Shown: positions 6,899-15,833 of the stretch, one piece after another
How positions within the stretch are numbered: the first letter of the stretch is position 1
Layout of the letters: every line of letters starts with the position of its first letter
Assembly (NCBI RefSeq): GCF_022234545.1
Contig: NZ_JAIEUI010000021.1
Span: 62,001-126,000, forward strand
Length of the DNA stretch: 64,000 bases
From: Paenibacillus piscarius
Lineage (GTDB): Bacteria > Bacillota > Bacilli > Paenibacillales > Paenibacillaceae
Direction: 5' to 3'
The notes under the pieces: generated by a model
What the model saw: only the letters and a program-made list of their open reading frames with translations
Told to the model about the DNA's origin: nothing
Database searches by the model: none
Position numbers and translations under genes: made by a program

Positions 6899-7942
6899 AT
6901 GAAACTGAAAATAAAGCTTCCCCTGTTATTCCTGCTGATGCTGCTAATTCTGATGTTCTCGATTGGTTTCTATTTAAAATTTGTCTTTACCGTATATTCC
7001 CCGATACGTACCACTTTGCTGGACTCACCCTATGTAGTATTACTGCTGCCCATCTTCGTCATCGCCGGCAGCATATTTTCCATTCTGATCCTCTATATTC
7101 ATTATTATATTGAGAAGCCTATCCGGCGGCTGAATGCCCGGCTGGAGGAAGTCAATGTGGTCCATCCCCTGCCTCCGCTGGCTGTGAAGCGTAAGGACGA
7201 GATTGGAGAGCTGTATAAGCACTTCAATAAAATGGAGCATCGGCTTCAGCTCGCCCACAGAGAACAAACCGATATGATTGCTGCCATCGCCCACGATTTG
7301 AAGACACCTCTAACTTCGATTAACGGCTTCACTGAGCTGCTGGCTACCCATGAAGACTTACCTGAAGCTGAGAAGCAGGAATATTATGAATTGATTCAGC
7401 GCAAGTCCGCCTATATGGTGGAACTCCTCAATGATTTCTCCAGCTTCACCAAAGAAAAATCGGAGCTCGAATCCATGACCGCTAAGCCTGTAAAGGCGAC
7501 AGAGCTGTTTGCCGACATTGCTTTTGAATATGAGTATGAGCTGGCGGGACTTGATATTGAACTGGTTTGCCGCCATTCCTTCACGGACAGCATATGGCTG
7601 ACGGTGAAGGAACCGATGCTCCGCCGGGTGTTCGGCAATCTCTTCAGCAATGCCGTAAGATATGGCGGGAAGCCGGATCTGAAGGTGTATATGACCGGGT
7701 ACCTGCGGGAGCATCATGCCTATTTTCAGATTGAGGATAATGGCATTGGTGTGCCGGATCAGGATATGTCCTCGCTGTTCCTTAAGTTTTTCACGGTGGA
7801 CCCGTCGCGGCAGAGCCGCAAGGGCGGACTCGGGCTGGGGCTGGCCAGCTGTAAATCGATTATTGAGCACCATGGGGGCGAGATTACGGCCTTCTCCTCC
7901 GAGTATGGCGGTCTGGGAATCAGATTCAGCCTGCCTTTATAG
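6899..7942 (+). CDS. Sensor histidine kinase with a short extracellular loop
   Basis: The 347-residue kinase has two transmembrane helices (about 7-29 and 45-68) separated by only about 16 residues, then a HAMP-like linker, a dimerisation domain with phospho-acceptor His132 in AAIAHDLKTPLTS, and an ATPase domain with NAVRYG, DNGIGV and GGLGLGLA. So small an outside loop is typical of intramembrane-sensing kinases that read envelope damage or a neighbouring transporter, not a soluble ligand. The start ATG is one base after the regulator stop. The downstream ABC-2 exporter is the probable output. Specific inducer unknown. Confidence 0.88.
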   Translation: MKLKIKLPLLFLLMLLILMFSIGFYLKFVFTVYSPIRTTLLDSPYVVLLLPIFVIAGSIFSILILYIHYYIEKPIRRLNARLEEVNVVHPLPPLAVKRKDEIGELYKHFNKMEHRLQLAHREQTDMIAAIAHDLKTPLTSINGFTELLATHEDLPEAEKQEYYELIQRKSAYMVELLNDFSSFTKEKSELESMTAKPVKATELFADIAFEYEYELAGLDIELVCRHSFTDSIWLTVKEPMLRRVFGNLFSNAVRYGGKPDLKVYMTGYLREHHAYFQIEDNGIGVPDQDMSSLFLKFFTVDPSRQSRKGGLGLGLASCKSIIEHHGGEITAFSSEYGGLGIRFSLPL

Positions 7943-8011
7943 TTTTTTATATTCTCTTCAGATTTGTTTATTTTTCCTTTAATGATGCTTCATGTTTGGA
8001 TGTGACAATAA

Positions 8012-8029
8012 GTTGTAGCAGGATACAAC
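8012..8029. promoter_or_regulatory. Small inverted repeat before the ABC exporter
   Basis: GTTGTA and TACAAC arms (perfect, 6 bp) flank a 6-base centre, 35 bases before the ATPase start. It may be the binding site of the adjacent OmpR-type regulator; the evidence is only its symmetry and position. Confidence 0.35.
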
Positions 8030-8063
8030 AATCACTGGAACCAAGCAGGAGGTCGGAGGAAGA

Positions 8064-9014
8064 ATGAGTATTCTATCCAAGAAAAGAATCGGCAGCACGC
8101 CCGCGATACAAATTGACGGAGTGCACAAAAGGTTTGGCGACTATACCATATTAAACAATCTTTCGCTGGAGGTTACCCGGGGTGAGATCTTCGGATTCCT
8201 GGGACTGAACGGCGCCGGGAAGACAACGACGATCAAGATGCTGCTGGCGATGATCAAGCCTACCTCGGGCTCGCTCTATATGTTAGGGGAGAAGGTCGAC
8301 GCCGGAAACTCTAAATTATGGAGCAATGTCGGGTATTTGGAGGAGGCTACCTTTTATCCGGATCTGACAGTAACGGAGAATCTGGATATCGCACGGCGGA
8401 TGCAAGGAATAAAGGACCCGGATGCTGTGCATCAGGTGATCTACAAGCTGGGGCTGGATCCGCACAAAAAGAAAAAAGCAAAACATCTCTCCCTCGGAAA
8501 CAAACAGCGCCTGGGACTGGCCAAAGCGATGATTCACAACCCGGAGATTCTGATCCTGGACGAGCCGATCAACGGCCTTGATCCCGCAGGCGTAGCGGAG
8601 ATACGGAATATGTTATATAATCTGGCGCACAATTTCGGCATCACGGTGTTTATATCCAGCCATCTGCTAGAGGAGCTCTCGAAGGTGTCCACACGGATTG
8701 GGATTATCCACGGCGGCAAGCTGGTGCAAGAGGTCGCAATGGACAAGCTGGAGCAGTCCTTGGAGAAAAGCCTGGTCGTAAACGGCCGGAACAAGCCTGC
8801 TTTAAAGAAGGTGCTGGAGGCGCATGGCTATGACTTTGTGGATACGGCGGACGGCTCCATCAAACTCACCAATGAACATGCGGCAGATCATCCGGAACGG
8901 CTGGCTGAACTACTCGTGCAAAACAATCAGCCGCCAACGTCGCTCCGGGTAGTTACAGAGGACCTGGAAGGCTATTTTCTCCGCACCATCGGGGTTAACA
9001 GGGGGATTGTATAA
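8064..9014 (+). CDS. ABC transporter ATP-binding protein (BcrA-type)
   Basis: A 316-residue cytoplasmic ATPase with Walker A (GLNGAGKTTTIK), signature LSLGNKQRLGLAKAM, Walker B (EILILDEPINGLDP) and the H-loop (FISSHLLEELS). About 90 C-terminal residues follow the ATPase core, as in bacitracin/lantibiotic-type exporters. GGAGG precedes the ATG, and the stop overlaps the permease start in TAATG. Together with the ABC-2 permease it should form a homodimeric exporter or self-protection pump controlled by the upstream two-component system. Substrate not determinable. Confidence 0.88.
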   Translation: MSILSKKRIGSTPAIQIDGVHKRFGDYTILNNLSLEVTRGEIFGFLGLNGAGKTTTIKMLLAMIKPTSGSLYMLGEKVDAGNSKLWSNVGYLEEATFYPDLTVTENLDIARRMQGIKDPDAVHQVIYKLGLDPHKKKKAKHLSLGNKQRLGLAKAMIHNPEILILDEPINGLDPAGVAEIRNMLYNLAHNFGITVFISSHLLEELSKVSTRIGIIHGGKLVQEVAMDKLEQSLEKSLVVNGRNKPALKKVLEAHGYDFVDTADGSIKLTNEHAADHPERLAELLVQNNQPPTSLRVVTEDLEGYFLRTIGVNRGIV

Positions 9015-9730
9015 TGAATATTCTATCGGTGTTACATTGTGAGCTTCGCAAGATTATCCGCTCGAATGTATTCTGGATCATGTTCCTAGTGCTAGGCTTC
9101 GGACCCATCATGATGGGCGTCGGAAATGTATTATCCAGTGACGCCGGCGGTGTCACCTGGGAAGCGTATTTGAACGGATTGCTGGAGACACTTGCCCCGC
9201 TGGGAGTGATCGGATACACCTTTGTGGCCGCATGGGTATTCGGACGGGAATTTTCGGACCGGACCATCAAGGATTTACTGGCCAAGCCCATTTCCCGGGC
9301 GAAAATTGTATTGTCCAAGTTCCTGGTTATTTTAGCATGGTGCGTCTTGCTGTCCATCTATATGTTTGCCATTGGTCTTGCCGTAGGAGCTATTCTCGGT
9401 GTTGCAGGCGGGTCCGCCGCGTTCATTTGGAGCTTGTTCCTTAAGTACCTCATTACCTCGCTGCTGTTCATTTTGGTGACCGCACCAAGCGTTCTGTTGG
9501 CTAATGTGACCAAGGGCTACCTGGCACCCCTGGGGCTCATCCTGATCATTGTCATTCTGTCCAATGTGCTCAGCTCCTTCGGATTTGCACCCTACTTCCC
9601 ATGGACGATCCCGTCGGTATTTCTAAGCACCGGTTCGCTGCAGCTGAGCAGTATCATCATTGTTGCCTATACCGGAATTATCGGAATCGCCGGAACCTTC
9701 GCCTGGTGGAGATATGCGGAGCAGCCATAA
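9014..9730 (+). CDS. ABC-2 family permease
   Basis: The 238-residue protein has about six hydrophobic helices (for example VFWIMFLVLGFGPIMMGVG, GVIGYTFVAAWVFG and LGLILIIVILSNVL) and the ABC-2 coupling sequence FGREFSDRTIKDLLAKPISR in the first cytoplasmic loop. It is the membrane half of the exporter whose ATPase is encoded just upstream, with a one-base coding overlap. A rho-independent terminator follows at 9767-9795, so the regulator-kinase-ATPase-permease set ends here. Confidence 0.85.
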   Translation: MNILSVLHCELRKIIRSNVFWIMFLVLGFGPIMMGVGNVLSSDAGGVTWEAYLNGLLETLAPLGVIGYTFVAAWVFGREFSDRTIKDLLAKPISRAKIVLSKFLVILAWCVLLSIYMFAIGLAVGAILGVAGGSAAFIWSLFLKYLITSLLFILVTAPSVLLANVTKGYLAPLGLILIIVILSNVLSSFGFAPYFPWTIPSVFLSTGSLQLSSIIIVAYTGIIGIAGTFAWWRYAEQP

Positions 9731-9766
9731 GGGGACCGTACCGGAGCGTCTCAATTTATATGAAGA

Positions 9767-9795
9767 AACATCTGCTGAAGAGCAGGTGTTTTTTT
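9767..9795 (+). terminator. Rho-independent terminator after the ABC exporter
   Basis: Arms AACATCTGCT and AGCAGGTGTT (one G-U pair) close a GAAG loop and run into a T tract. The T run abuts the 3' end of the convergent AraC gene. Confidence 0.8.
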
Positions 9796-9798
9796 GTA

Positions 9799-12123
9799 TC
9801 ATTCCTCATCACCTGCGGCGCTCTTCATCGCCTCCTGTTCCCGGTAAGCCGAAGGAGTCAGCCCGTATTTTTTTTTGAACAGGGTCGAGAAGTAAGTAAT
9901 ATTGTAGATCCCGACCGCTTCGCTGATCTTAGCAGCCGTGTCAGGGGTAGCAGCAAGCAGCTCCTTCGCTTTGTCCAGCCGGGTGTTGTTCAGGTATACA
10001 CTGAAGGATTGCCCGGTCGCTCCTTTGAACAGCTTGCCCAGATAGCTGGGGGATAAGCCTGCGATTTTGGACACCAGATCGAGGGAGATATTAGGCTCGG
10101 CATAATGCTCATGAACATAATTCTGCACTTTTTCAATGAGACTATTATGCTTCTTGGCATTCATCCAGTGGTTCTTGTCTTCAATTAACGTGCAGATGTT
10201 GGAGCAATAGCGGCCAAACAGGTTACGGATCTCCGTCAGATCCTCAGCGCCTTCAATTTCGGTTACCGCCTGCAGGTAGTCATTGAAATTAGAATCAGGC
10301 ACATGCTGCAAATAATCAAAAGCTTTGAGCAAAGACAACATAAGCTGCGTGCTGAAGGTGATAATCTGATGAACAGATCCGCCGGATAGGGTATCGATAA
10401 ACTCATCGATAGCGTCAGCGATAGGCTCCGGCTTCCCCTGCTGGACGGCCTCAATCAGCTTCTTCTCGCAGGCACTGGGATAGCTTAAGGCCGTTAACAC
10501 ATGGTGCCGTGTCGCTGCTGCATCCAGAATCGCTTCCTTCCCATAGATTAAGCGGTATTTCACATACTGCTGGGCTGAAGTATACGAGTACGGAATATTC
10601 CCCTTGCCGAAGGAGATATCTCCGACACCTATCGATACGGTCACCTTGAAGTAACGGCTCAGGAAGCTCTGAACATTACGCAAGGCAGGCACCAGCTCCT
10701 CCGGCAGCTGATTTTTCGTGTATTGAAGGATGGCGGCAGCTTCACTTCCTCCCATAATGAGAACATCACAGGGACCGATATGCTCCAGCAGCTCTTTGGC
10801 AATATTCCCTAGTGCGAAGCGCAGCAAGGCCTGCTGTTTCCCTTCCATCCTCTCCCCTGCCGGCTCCAGCTCATTGATCTTGAACACCAGAACACTGAAG
10901 AACGGCCCCGCAACCTCTTCGCCGATATCCTTAATAATTTCGCTGGACACCGAATTTTCAAGGGAATGACCACGAAGCAAGGAATGAAGATAATGCTCTC
11001 GAACCGTCCGGGAGGAATGGCTAATGACGAACTGCATCGATTGCTCACGTTCATGATAGGATTGGAACACCTCGTTCATCATCTTGTACTCATCTATAAG
11101 CGCCAAGCCAGATGCGGGTTTGACCGGGCTTGGCATGACCTTCTCCAGCAGCGCCGATAATGGCTTATTCATATTCGAGGTCAGCAGGATAGAGATTAAC
11201 AGGCCTGCAAGTACAATACCGGCTGTAACCATCAGCGTAATGCTCCGCAGCTGGTCGATGTCAGTGATGAGCTCGGAGTACGGTGAAACGCTTACAAAAT
11301 ACCAGTCCAGTTCCTCTGATTTCACATAAGTGACCAGATTCTTTTCGTTTGCGATCGTTGTGGTGAAGCTGTTCTCCGGTTGGCTCTCTATTAATATCGT
11401 CCGCACATACTCCTCCCCGGATAGATCATCCAGGAACAGATTGGAATCGGTATGGGACAGCACTTTACCTTCATTATTGATCACGAAGACATTATTGGCC
11501 GCGTCCGCTTTGCCGATCTTGCGGATGGTCGTAAGAATCGACTGCTCCTCCACATTAATATAGATCAGCGGATTACCTGCGGACTGGTATGCGAAATTCG
11601 GGTACAGCAAGAAGGTCAGGAACTGTAACGGCCTGCCGTTGTTGCGGCCCGCAGCCTTCAGACTGCGCGGATTGAACTCCATATACTGCTTCGCACTGAG
11701 CGAGGTGAGCGATGCGTCGAACGGCAGTCCGGCGGTATCGATGGTCGTGCCTGTAGAAGGCCGGTGGATTCCGATGCTGTGGATATACGGGTTCAGATTG
11801 GCAATCTGTTCGATCTGCTGAAAAATATGATAATTGCTCACCTTGTTCTCCACCGTCTCATCCAGAAAGGACAGGATCTCCGGTTGAATCAGCAGCGTAT
11901 TTCCGATTGTGTTGACCTGATTATAGACGACATCCGAAGCATATGTGATCTGGGATAACATCGCCCGGGAATTGCGTTCAATCTCCTTGATGGCGCTTCG
12001 GGAGAACAGAGAGAAGAGTACACTGGAGAGCAAGCTTACAGTTAGAAGCACGAGCAGGAAATATGAAATGGTGAGTTTTTGAAAGGCCTTGTATCGAACA
12101 AGCCGCTTGATGGTTGCCCGCAT
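9799..12123 (-). CDS. Membrane-bound sensor AraC-family regulator
   Basis: A 774-residue protein typical of Paenibacillus sugar loci. TM1 lies at about 17-40 (LTISYFLLVLLTVSLLSSVL), followed by a roughly 250-residue extracellular cache-like sensor, TM2 (LMVTAGIVLAGLLISILL, about residues 293-312), a cytoplasmic linker and a C-terminal AraC domain with two helix-turn-helix units (ISLDLVSKIAGLSPSYLGKLF and ISEAVGIYNITYFSTLFKKKYG). It is divergent from the LplB/LplC-type importer operon at 12350 and is probably its activator, sensing the sugar outside the membrane. No separate kinase is encoded, so sensor and effector are one chain. Confidence 0.87.
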   Translation of the reverse strand: MRATIKRLVRYKAFQKLTISYFLLVLLTVSLLSSVLFSLFSRSAIKEIERNSRAMLSQITYASDVVYNQVNTIGNTLLIQPEILSFLDETVENKVSNYHIFQQIEQIANLNPYIHSIGIHRPSTGTTIDTAGLPFDASLTSLSAKQYMEFNPRSLKAAGRNNGRPLQFLTFLLYPNFAYQSAGNPLIYINVEEQSILTTIRKIGKADAANNVFVINNEGKVLSHTDSNLFLDDLSGEEYVRTILIESQPENSFTTTIANEKNLVTYVKSEELDWYFVSVSPYSELITDIDQLRSITLMVTAGIVLAGLLISILLTSNMNKPLSALLEKVMPSPVKPASGLALIDEYKMMNEVFQSYHEREQSMQFVISHSSRTVREHYLHSLLRGHSLENSVSSEIIKDIGEEVAGPFFSVLVFKINELEPAGERMEGKQQALLRFALGNIAKELLEHIGPCDVLIMGGSEAAAILQYTKNQLPEELVPALRNVQSFLSRYFKVTVSIGVGDISFGKGNIPYSYTSAQQYVKYRLIYGKEAILDAAATRHHVLTALSYPSACEKKLIEAVQQGKPEPIADAIDEFIDTLSGGSVHQIITFSTQLMLSLLKAFDYLQHVPDSNFNDYLQAVTEIEGAEDLTEIRNLFGRYCSNICTLIEDKNHWMNAKKHNSLIEKVQNYVHEHYAEPNISLDLVSKIAGLSPSYLGKLFKGATGQSFSVYLNNTRLDKAKELLAATPDTAAKISEAVGIYNITYFSTLFKKKYGLTPSAYREQEAMKSAAGDEE

Positions 12124-12243
12124 GCTGTATTCCTCCCCTGCTGCCCGGTATCATTTCTAAATATAGTACATTTCCGGCCGGAAAAATACCGAATCAGGCG
12201 AAAATGAAAGCCATTCCGTTTTTTTGAAAGCCTCGTGAGCGAA

Positions 12244-12271
12244 TTTGAAAGCGTTTGCCTGGTTTTAAAAT
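12244..12271 (+). promoter_or_regulatory. Promoter with overlapping cre-like site for the sugar importer operon
   Basis: A -35 TTTGAA (12244-12249) and a -10 TAAAAT (12266-12271) are 16 bases apart. Between them TGAAAGCGTTTGCC (12246-12259) matches the catabolite-responsive element consensus apart from its last base. CcpA bound here would block polymerase, which fits a locus for a secondary carbon source. Confidence 0.6.
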
Positions 12272-12349
12272 AGACTCCTGTTGCGGCTATAGCTAAGCTG
12301 AAATCAAGACAACAGTCATCTATAACAAACAAATAGGGGGGAACGGGAA

Positions 12350-13285
12350 TTGAAGAAAAAACGGCGTCCAGGGCTCAGCATACTGTCTGACATCCGCAGG
12401 AATGGCACATCCTATTTGTTGGTTTTGCCGGCCATGGCATACACGTTTATTTTCGGCTATCTGACTTATCCTTATATGGTCATTGCTTTCCAGCGCTTCA
12501 ATTATACAAAAGGAATCTTCCACAGCGAATGGGTCGGCTTCAAAAACTTTGAATTTTTCTTCCGTTCCAATAAAGCGCTTACAGTTACCTTCAATACCAT
12601 TTACCTCAATTTACTGTTTATTATTTTCGGCACGCTGATGGCGCTGGCCATTTCCCTGGTGCTGAACGAGCTGCGCAAGAAGCTGTTTGTGAAGATCAGC
12701 CAGTCGCTGATGTTATTCCCGAACTTCATCTCATGGATCGTCATCAGTTATGTGCTGTACGCGCTGTTCTCCATGGATATGGGCGTGATCAATAGAATCC
12801 TGAACCAATTCGGCATGGCCTCCGTGAACTGGTATACCGAAGCCCAGTCCTGGCCGGCGATTCTAACCATTATGCATGTGTGGAAGGGCGCCGGCATGAA
12901 CGCGATCATCTACCTGGCGACCATTACCGGCATCGACGAGACGTTGTATGAAGCCGCCGAGATTGACGGGGCGAACCGCCTGCAGATGTGCTTCCGGATC
13001 ACACTTCCTCTAATGATGCCAACGGTTATTATTCTGACGATGCTCTCGGTCGGCAAAATTATGTACGGCGATTTCGGGATGATCTACGCACTCATTGGGG
13101 ACAACGGCACCCTGTATTCGACCACGGATATTATTGATACTTACGTATTCCGTTCCTTGCGCCAGATCGGCGACCCTTCCGAAGCCATGGCCGTGGGACT
13201 GTTCCAGTCGGTTATCGGATTCATCCTTGTCTTTGGTACCAATGCCATTACCCGCAAGTACTTCAAAGACGGCGCATTATATTAA
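12350..13285 (+). CDS. Sugar ABC transporter permease, LplB type
   Basis: A 311-residue inner-membrane permease with six predicted helices and the binding-protein-dependent EAA loop YEAAEIDGANRLQMCFRITLPLM. It starts at TTG 12350 after a G-rich RBS. It pairs with the next permease (22 bases downstream) and the solute-binding lipoprotein to import an oligosaccharide. As in other LplABC-type systems, the ATPase is not in the operon and is presumably a shared MsmX-like protein elsewhere. Confidence 0.88.
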   Translation: MKKKRRPGLSILSDIRRNGTSYLLVLPAMAYTFIFGYLTYPYMVIAFQRFNYTKGIFHSEWVGFKNFEFFFRSNKALTVTFNTIYLNLLFIIFGTLMALAISLVLNELRKKLFVKISQSLMLFPNFISWIVISYVLYALFSMDMGVINRILNQFGMASVNWYTEAQSWPAILTIMHVWKGAGMNAIIYLATITGIDETLYEAAEIDGANRLQMCFRITLPLMMPTVIILTMLSVGKIMYGDFGMIYALIGDNGTLYSTTDIIDTYVFRSLRQIGDPSEAMAVGLFQSVIGFILVFGTNAITRKYFKDGALY

Positions 13286-13306
13286 ATCCGGGAAGGAGGA
13301 GTATTC

Positions 13307-14179
13307 ATGAAAAAAATCTCAATCAGCAGAACGGTCATGTACACGCTGACTGCGGTCTATTCGGCGCTGTGCCTGCTTCCGATGCTGCTTGTGCTGATGA
13401 TCTCGATCACGGATGAGGATGCCATTCTCAAGAACGGCTACAGCCTGTTTCCGGAGAAATTCTCCCTGTATGCCTATAAGCTGATCTTCACGAGCGGCTC
13501 CCAGGTCATTCAGAGCTACGGCATTTCGATCTTTGTCACTCTCGTCGGCACCACGCTGGCCCTGCTGATTACTTCTATGGCAGGCTACACACTGGCGAAC
13601 AAAAATGTAAGGCACCGCAATCTGCTGGCCCTTTACTTCTTCATCACCATGATTTTCTCAGCCGGCATTGTGCCCTGGTATCTGATGAACCGGGCGCTCG
13701 GATTAACAGATAATATTCTCGCCCTGATTATTCCGTCGCTGCTGTTCAGCCCGTTCAACCTCTTCCTGGTGCGCAATTTCATGAACGGCATTCCTGACTC
13801 GCTGCGGGAATCCGCCACCATCGACGGAGCCAGTGATATTGTCATTGCCTTCAAGATCTATCTTCCGTTATGTAAACCGGTACTGGCGACGATTGCCCTC
13901 TTCTATGGACTGGATTATTGGAACAACTGGTGGAATGCGATTATGCTGATTGACACTAAGGATCTATACCCGCTGCAATTCATGCTTCTGCAGATGCAAT
14001 CGGAGATCAGTATGCTGAACGATATGGCCATGCTGGCGGGAACGAGCGATGTTACGCTTCCTTCGGAGTCGGTCAAGATGGCGACAGCCATCGTAACCAT
14101 CGGACCGATTGTTTTCCTCTATCCTTACTTACAGAAGTACTTCGTGAAAGGGCTCGTGATCGGTTCGGTGAAAGGCTGA
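13307..14179 (+). CDS. Sugar ABC transporter permease, LplC/YtcP type
   Basis: A 290-residue permease with six helices and the EAA motif LRESATIDGASDIVIAFKIYLPLCKP. GGAGGAG precedes the ATG. It is the second half of the heterodimeric sugar channel with the preceding gene. The C-terminal FVKGLVIGSVKG is typical of CUT1 permeases of Paenibacillus and Bacillus. The oligosaccharide imported is suggested, not proven, by the downstream GH130 phosphorylase (mannosides). Confidence 0.88.
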   Translation: MKKISISRTVMYTLTAVYSALCLLPMLLVLMISITDEDAILKNGYSLFPEKFSLYAYKLIFTSGSQVIQSYGISIFVTLVGTTLALLITSMAGYTLANKNVRHRNLLALYFFITMIFSAGIVPWYLMNRALGLTDNILALIIPSLLFSPFNLFLVRNFMNGIPDSLRESATIDGASDIVIAFKIYLPLCKPVLATIALFYGLDYWNNWWNAIMLIDTKDLYPLQFMLLQMQSEISMLNDMAMLAGTSDVTLPSESVKMATAIVTIGPIVFLYPYLQKYFVKGLVIGSVKG

Positions 14180-14237
14180 TGTCATCCCTTAGGGGTTAAC
14201 ATATAGAAGACAACATAAGAGGAGGTCCGTATTATTC

Positions 14238-15800
14238 ATGAGAAAATCCTATGCAACCCTGTTAGCTGTGGTGCTTGCCCTGTCCACCCTGGTTGGATGC
14301 GGCAAGGCCGATAATGCCAGCCCCGGCGCAAATGGAGAAAGCAATGCTTCATCCCCGAATGCAGAGAAGGCTAATGACTCTGAGGTCGTCAAGATCAAAT
14401 ACGTGGTTCCCGGCACCGAGCCTAAGGATTACCAAAAGGTGTTCGAGAAGGTCAATGAGAAGCTGGCTGCAGACGGTGTCGGAGTTGCCGTAGAGAAAGT
14501 CTTCATCCCCTGGGATGCCTGGGACCAGAAGCTGAACCTGATGCTGTCCACCGGTGAAGAGTTCGATCTGTTTCATGTCATGCAGGACCGCACTCCTTTT
14601 TCCAACTACTACACCCGCGGTGCACTGGCAGATATCTCTGAAGAGGTTGAGAAGTACGGAGCCAACCTGAAAAAGAATATTCCGGAGGACATCTTTGGCG
14701 GCGCCACCATCGGCGGGAAATATTATATCGTCCCCTCCTACTGGGTTGAAATGGCCAGTGAAGGCCAATTCAATATCCGCCGCGACATTCTGCGCGAGAA
14801 CAATTTGCAGGAGCCCACAACTCCGGCTGAGCTGATCAGCGCCTGGGAGACGGTGATGAAGAACTGGAAGGGAAAGAACAAGCCTTACTTAGGCACCCGG
14901 GCCGATTTTGACCCGATCAGTCTGCATACCTCCATCCTGCACCGGACCTATGACACCTTCCCGTTCACGGTTAAGGATAAGTTCATCTATGTCAACCAGA
15001 ACGGAGAGGTCAAATCCTGGATTGAAACCGACGAATTCAAGAAGGATGCCGCCTTCATGCATGAGTTGTACACCAAGGGAATTACGAACCCTGACATCCT
15101 GGTCATGAAGCAGGAGCAGGTAGATGCCCAGCTCGACAGCGGAGAGTGGTTCGTACGCCTGGGAACCGGCGGAAGCTTGAACGGACTCCAGAAGTACAAC
15201 CCGGATGCTACAGTGGACGATATCGGAGTGGTGTGGTTTAACCCGGAGAAGGAGTATCTGCGCCCTCTCTCCTTCAAGAACGGAAATGCCGTACCGGCGA
15301 ACAGCAAGCATCCGGAGGCCGCTGTTAAATTTATGGATTGGATGCTGGCCAGCCAGGATAACTACGATCTCGTTCAATACGGCATCGAGGGTGAACACTA
15401 CACCAAAGATGGCGACAAGGGCCTAAAGCCGATCAGAGACCCGAACAACAACAATAATCCAAGATACAGAGGCTCCGATTCACAGAACGGCAATGTAAAC
15501 TTTATGCGCTTTGACCCGGAGAGCAGTATTCCTGAGAATAACAAGGTCTTATTCGAGCCTAATCCGAATGCGGTCAATAGTATTGCCGCCAACTTTATTT
15601 TTGACCCGACGAATGTAAGAACCGAATACACCAATATTCTCTCGGAAGCTTCAGCCAGTATCACGCCAATCTATATGGGGGTGCTGGACTACGACAAGGC
15701 CTTCCCCGAAGCGCTGGATAAGATGAAGAAAGCAGGCCTGGATAAGGTCGTTGCCGAATATCAAAAGCAGTTCAAGGAATATCAAGCTTCTCAGCAATAA
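14238..15800 (+). CDS. Sugar-binding lipoprotein, LplA/YtcQ type
   Basis: A 520-residue extracellular solute-binding protein. A lipoprotein signal ends at lipobox LVGC, so Cys21 would carry the lipid anchor; a Ser/Asn/Ala-rich tether follows. The body has the family 1 binding-protein layout (TGEEFDLFHVMQD, WETVMKNWKGKNKPYLG, and VPANSKHPEAAVKFMDWML). GAGGAGG lies upstream. It delivers substrate to the two permeases encoded before it. The length is usual for the LplA group that binds large or branched oligosaccharides. Confidence 0.88.
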   Translation: MRKSYATLLAVVLALSTLVGCGKADNASPGANGESNASSPNAEKANDSEVVKIKYVVPGTEPKDYQKVFEKVNEKLAADGVGVAVEKVFIPWDAWDQKLNLMLSTGEEFDLFHVMQDRTPFSNYYTRGALADISEEVEKYGANLKKNIPEDIFGGATIGGKYYIVPSYWVEMASEGQFNIRRDILRENNLQEPTTPAELISAWETVMKNWKGKNKPYLGTRADFDPISLHTSILHRTYDTFPFTVKDKFIYVNQNGEVKSWIETDEFKKDAAFMHELYTKGITNPDILVMKQEQVDAQLDSGEWFVRLGTGGSLNGLQKYNPDATVDDIGVVWFNPEKEYLRPLSFKNGNAVPANSKHPEAAVKFMDWMLASQDNYDLVQYGIEGEHYTKDGDKGLKPIRDPNNNNNPRYRGSDSQNGNVNFMRFDPESSIPENNKVLFEPNPNAVNSIAANFIFDPTNVRTEYTNILSEASASITPIYMGVLDYDKAFPEALDKMKKAGLDKVVAEYQKQFKEYQASQQ

Positions 15801-15833
15801 AATGAGCTGCAACACCAAAGGAGCGGAGAAATC

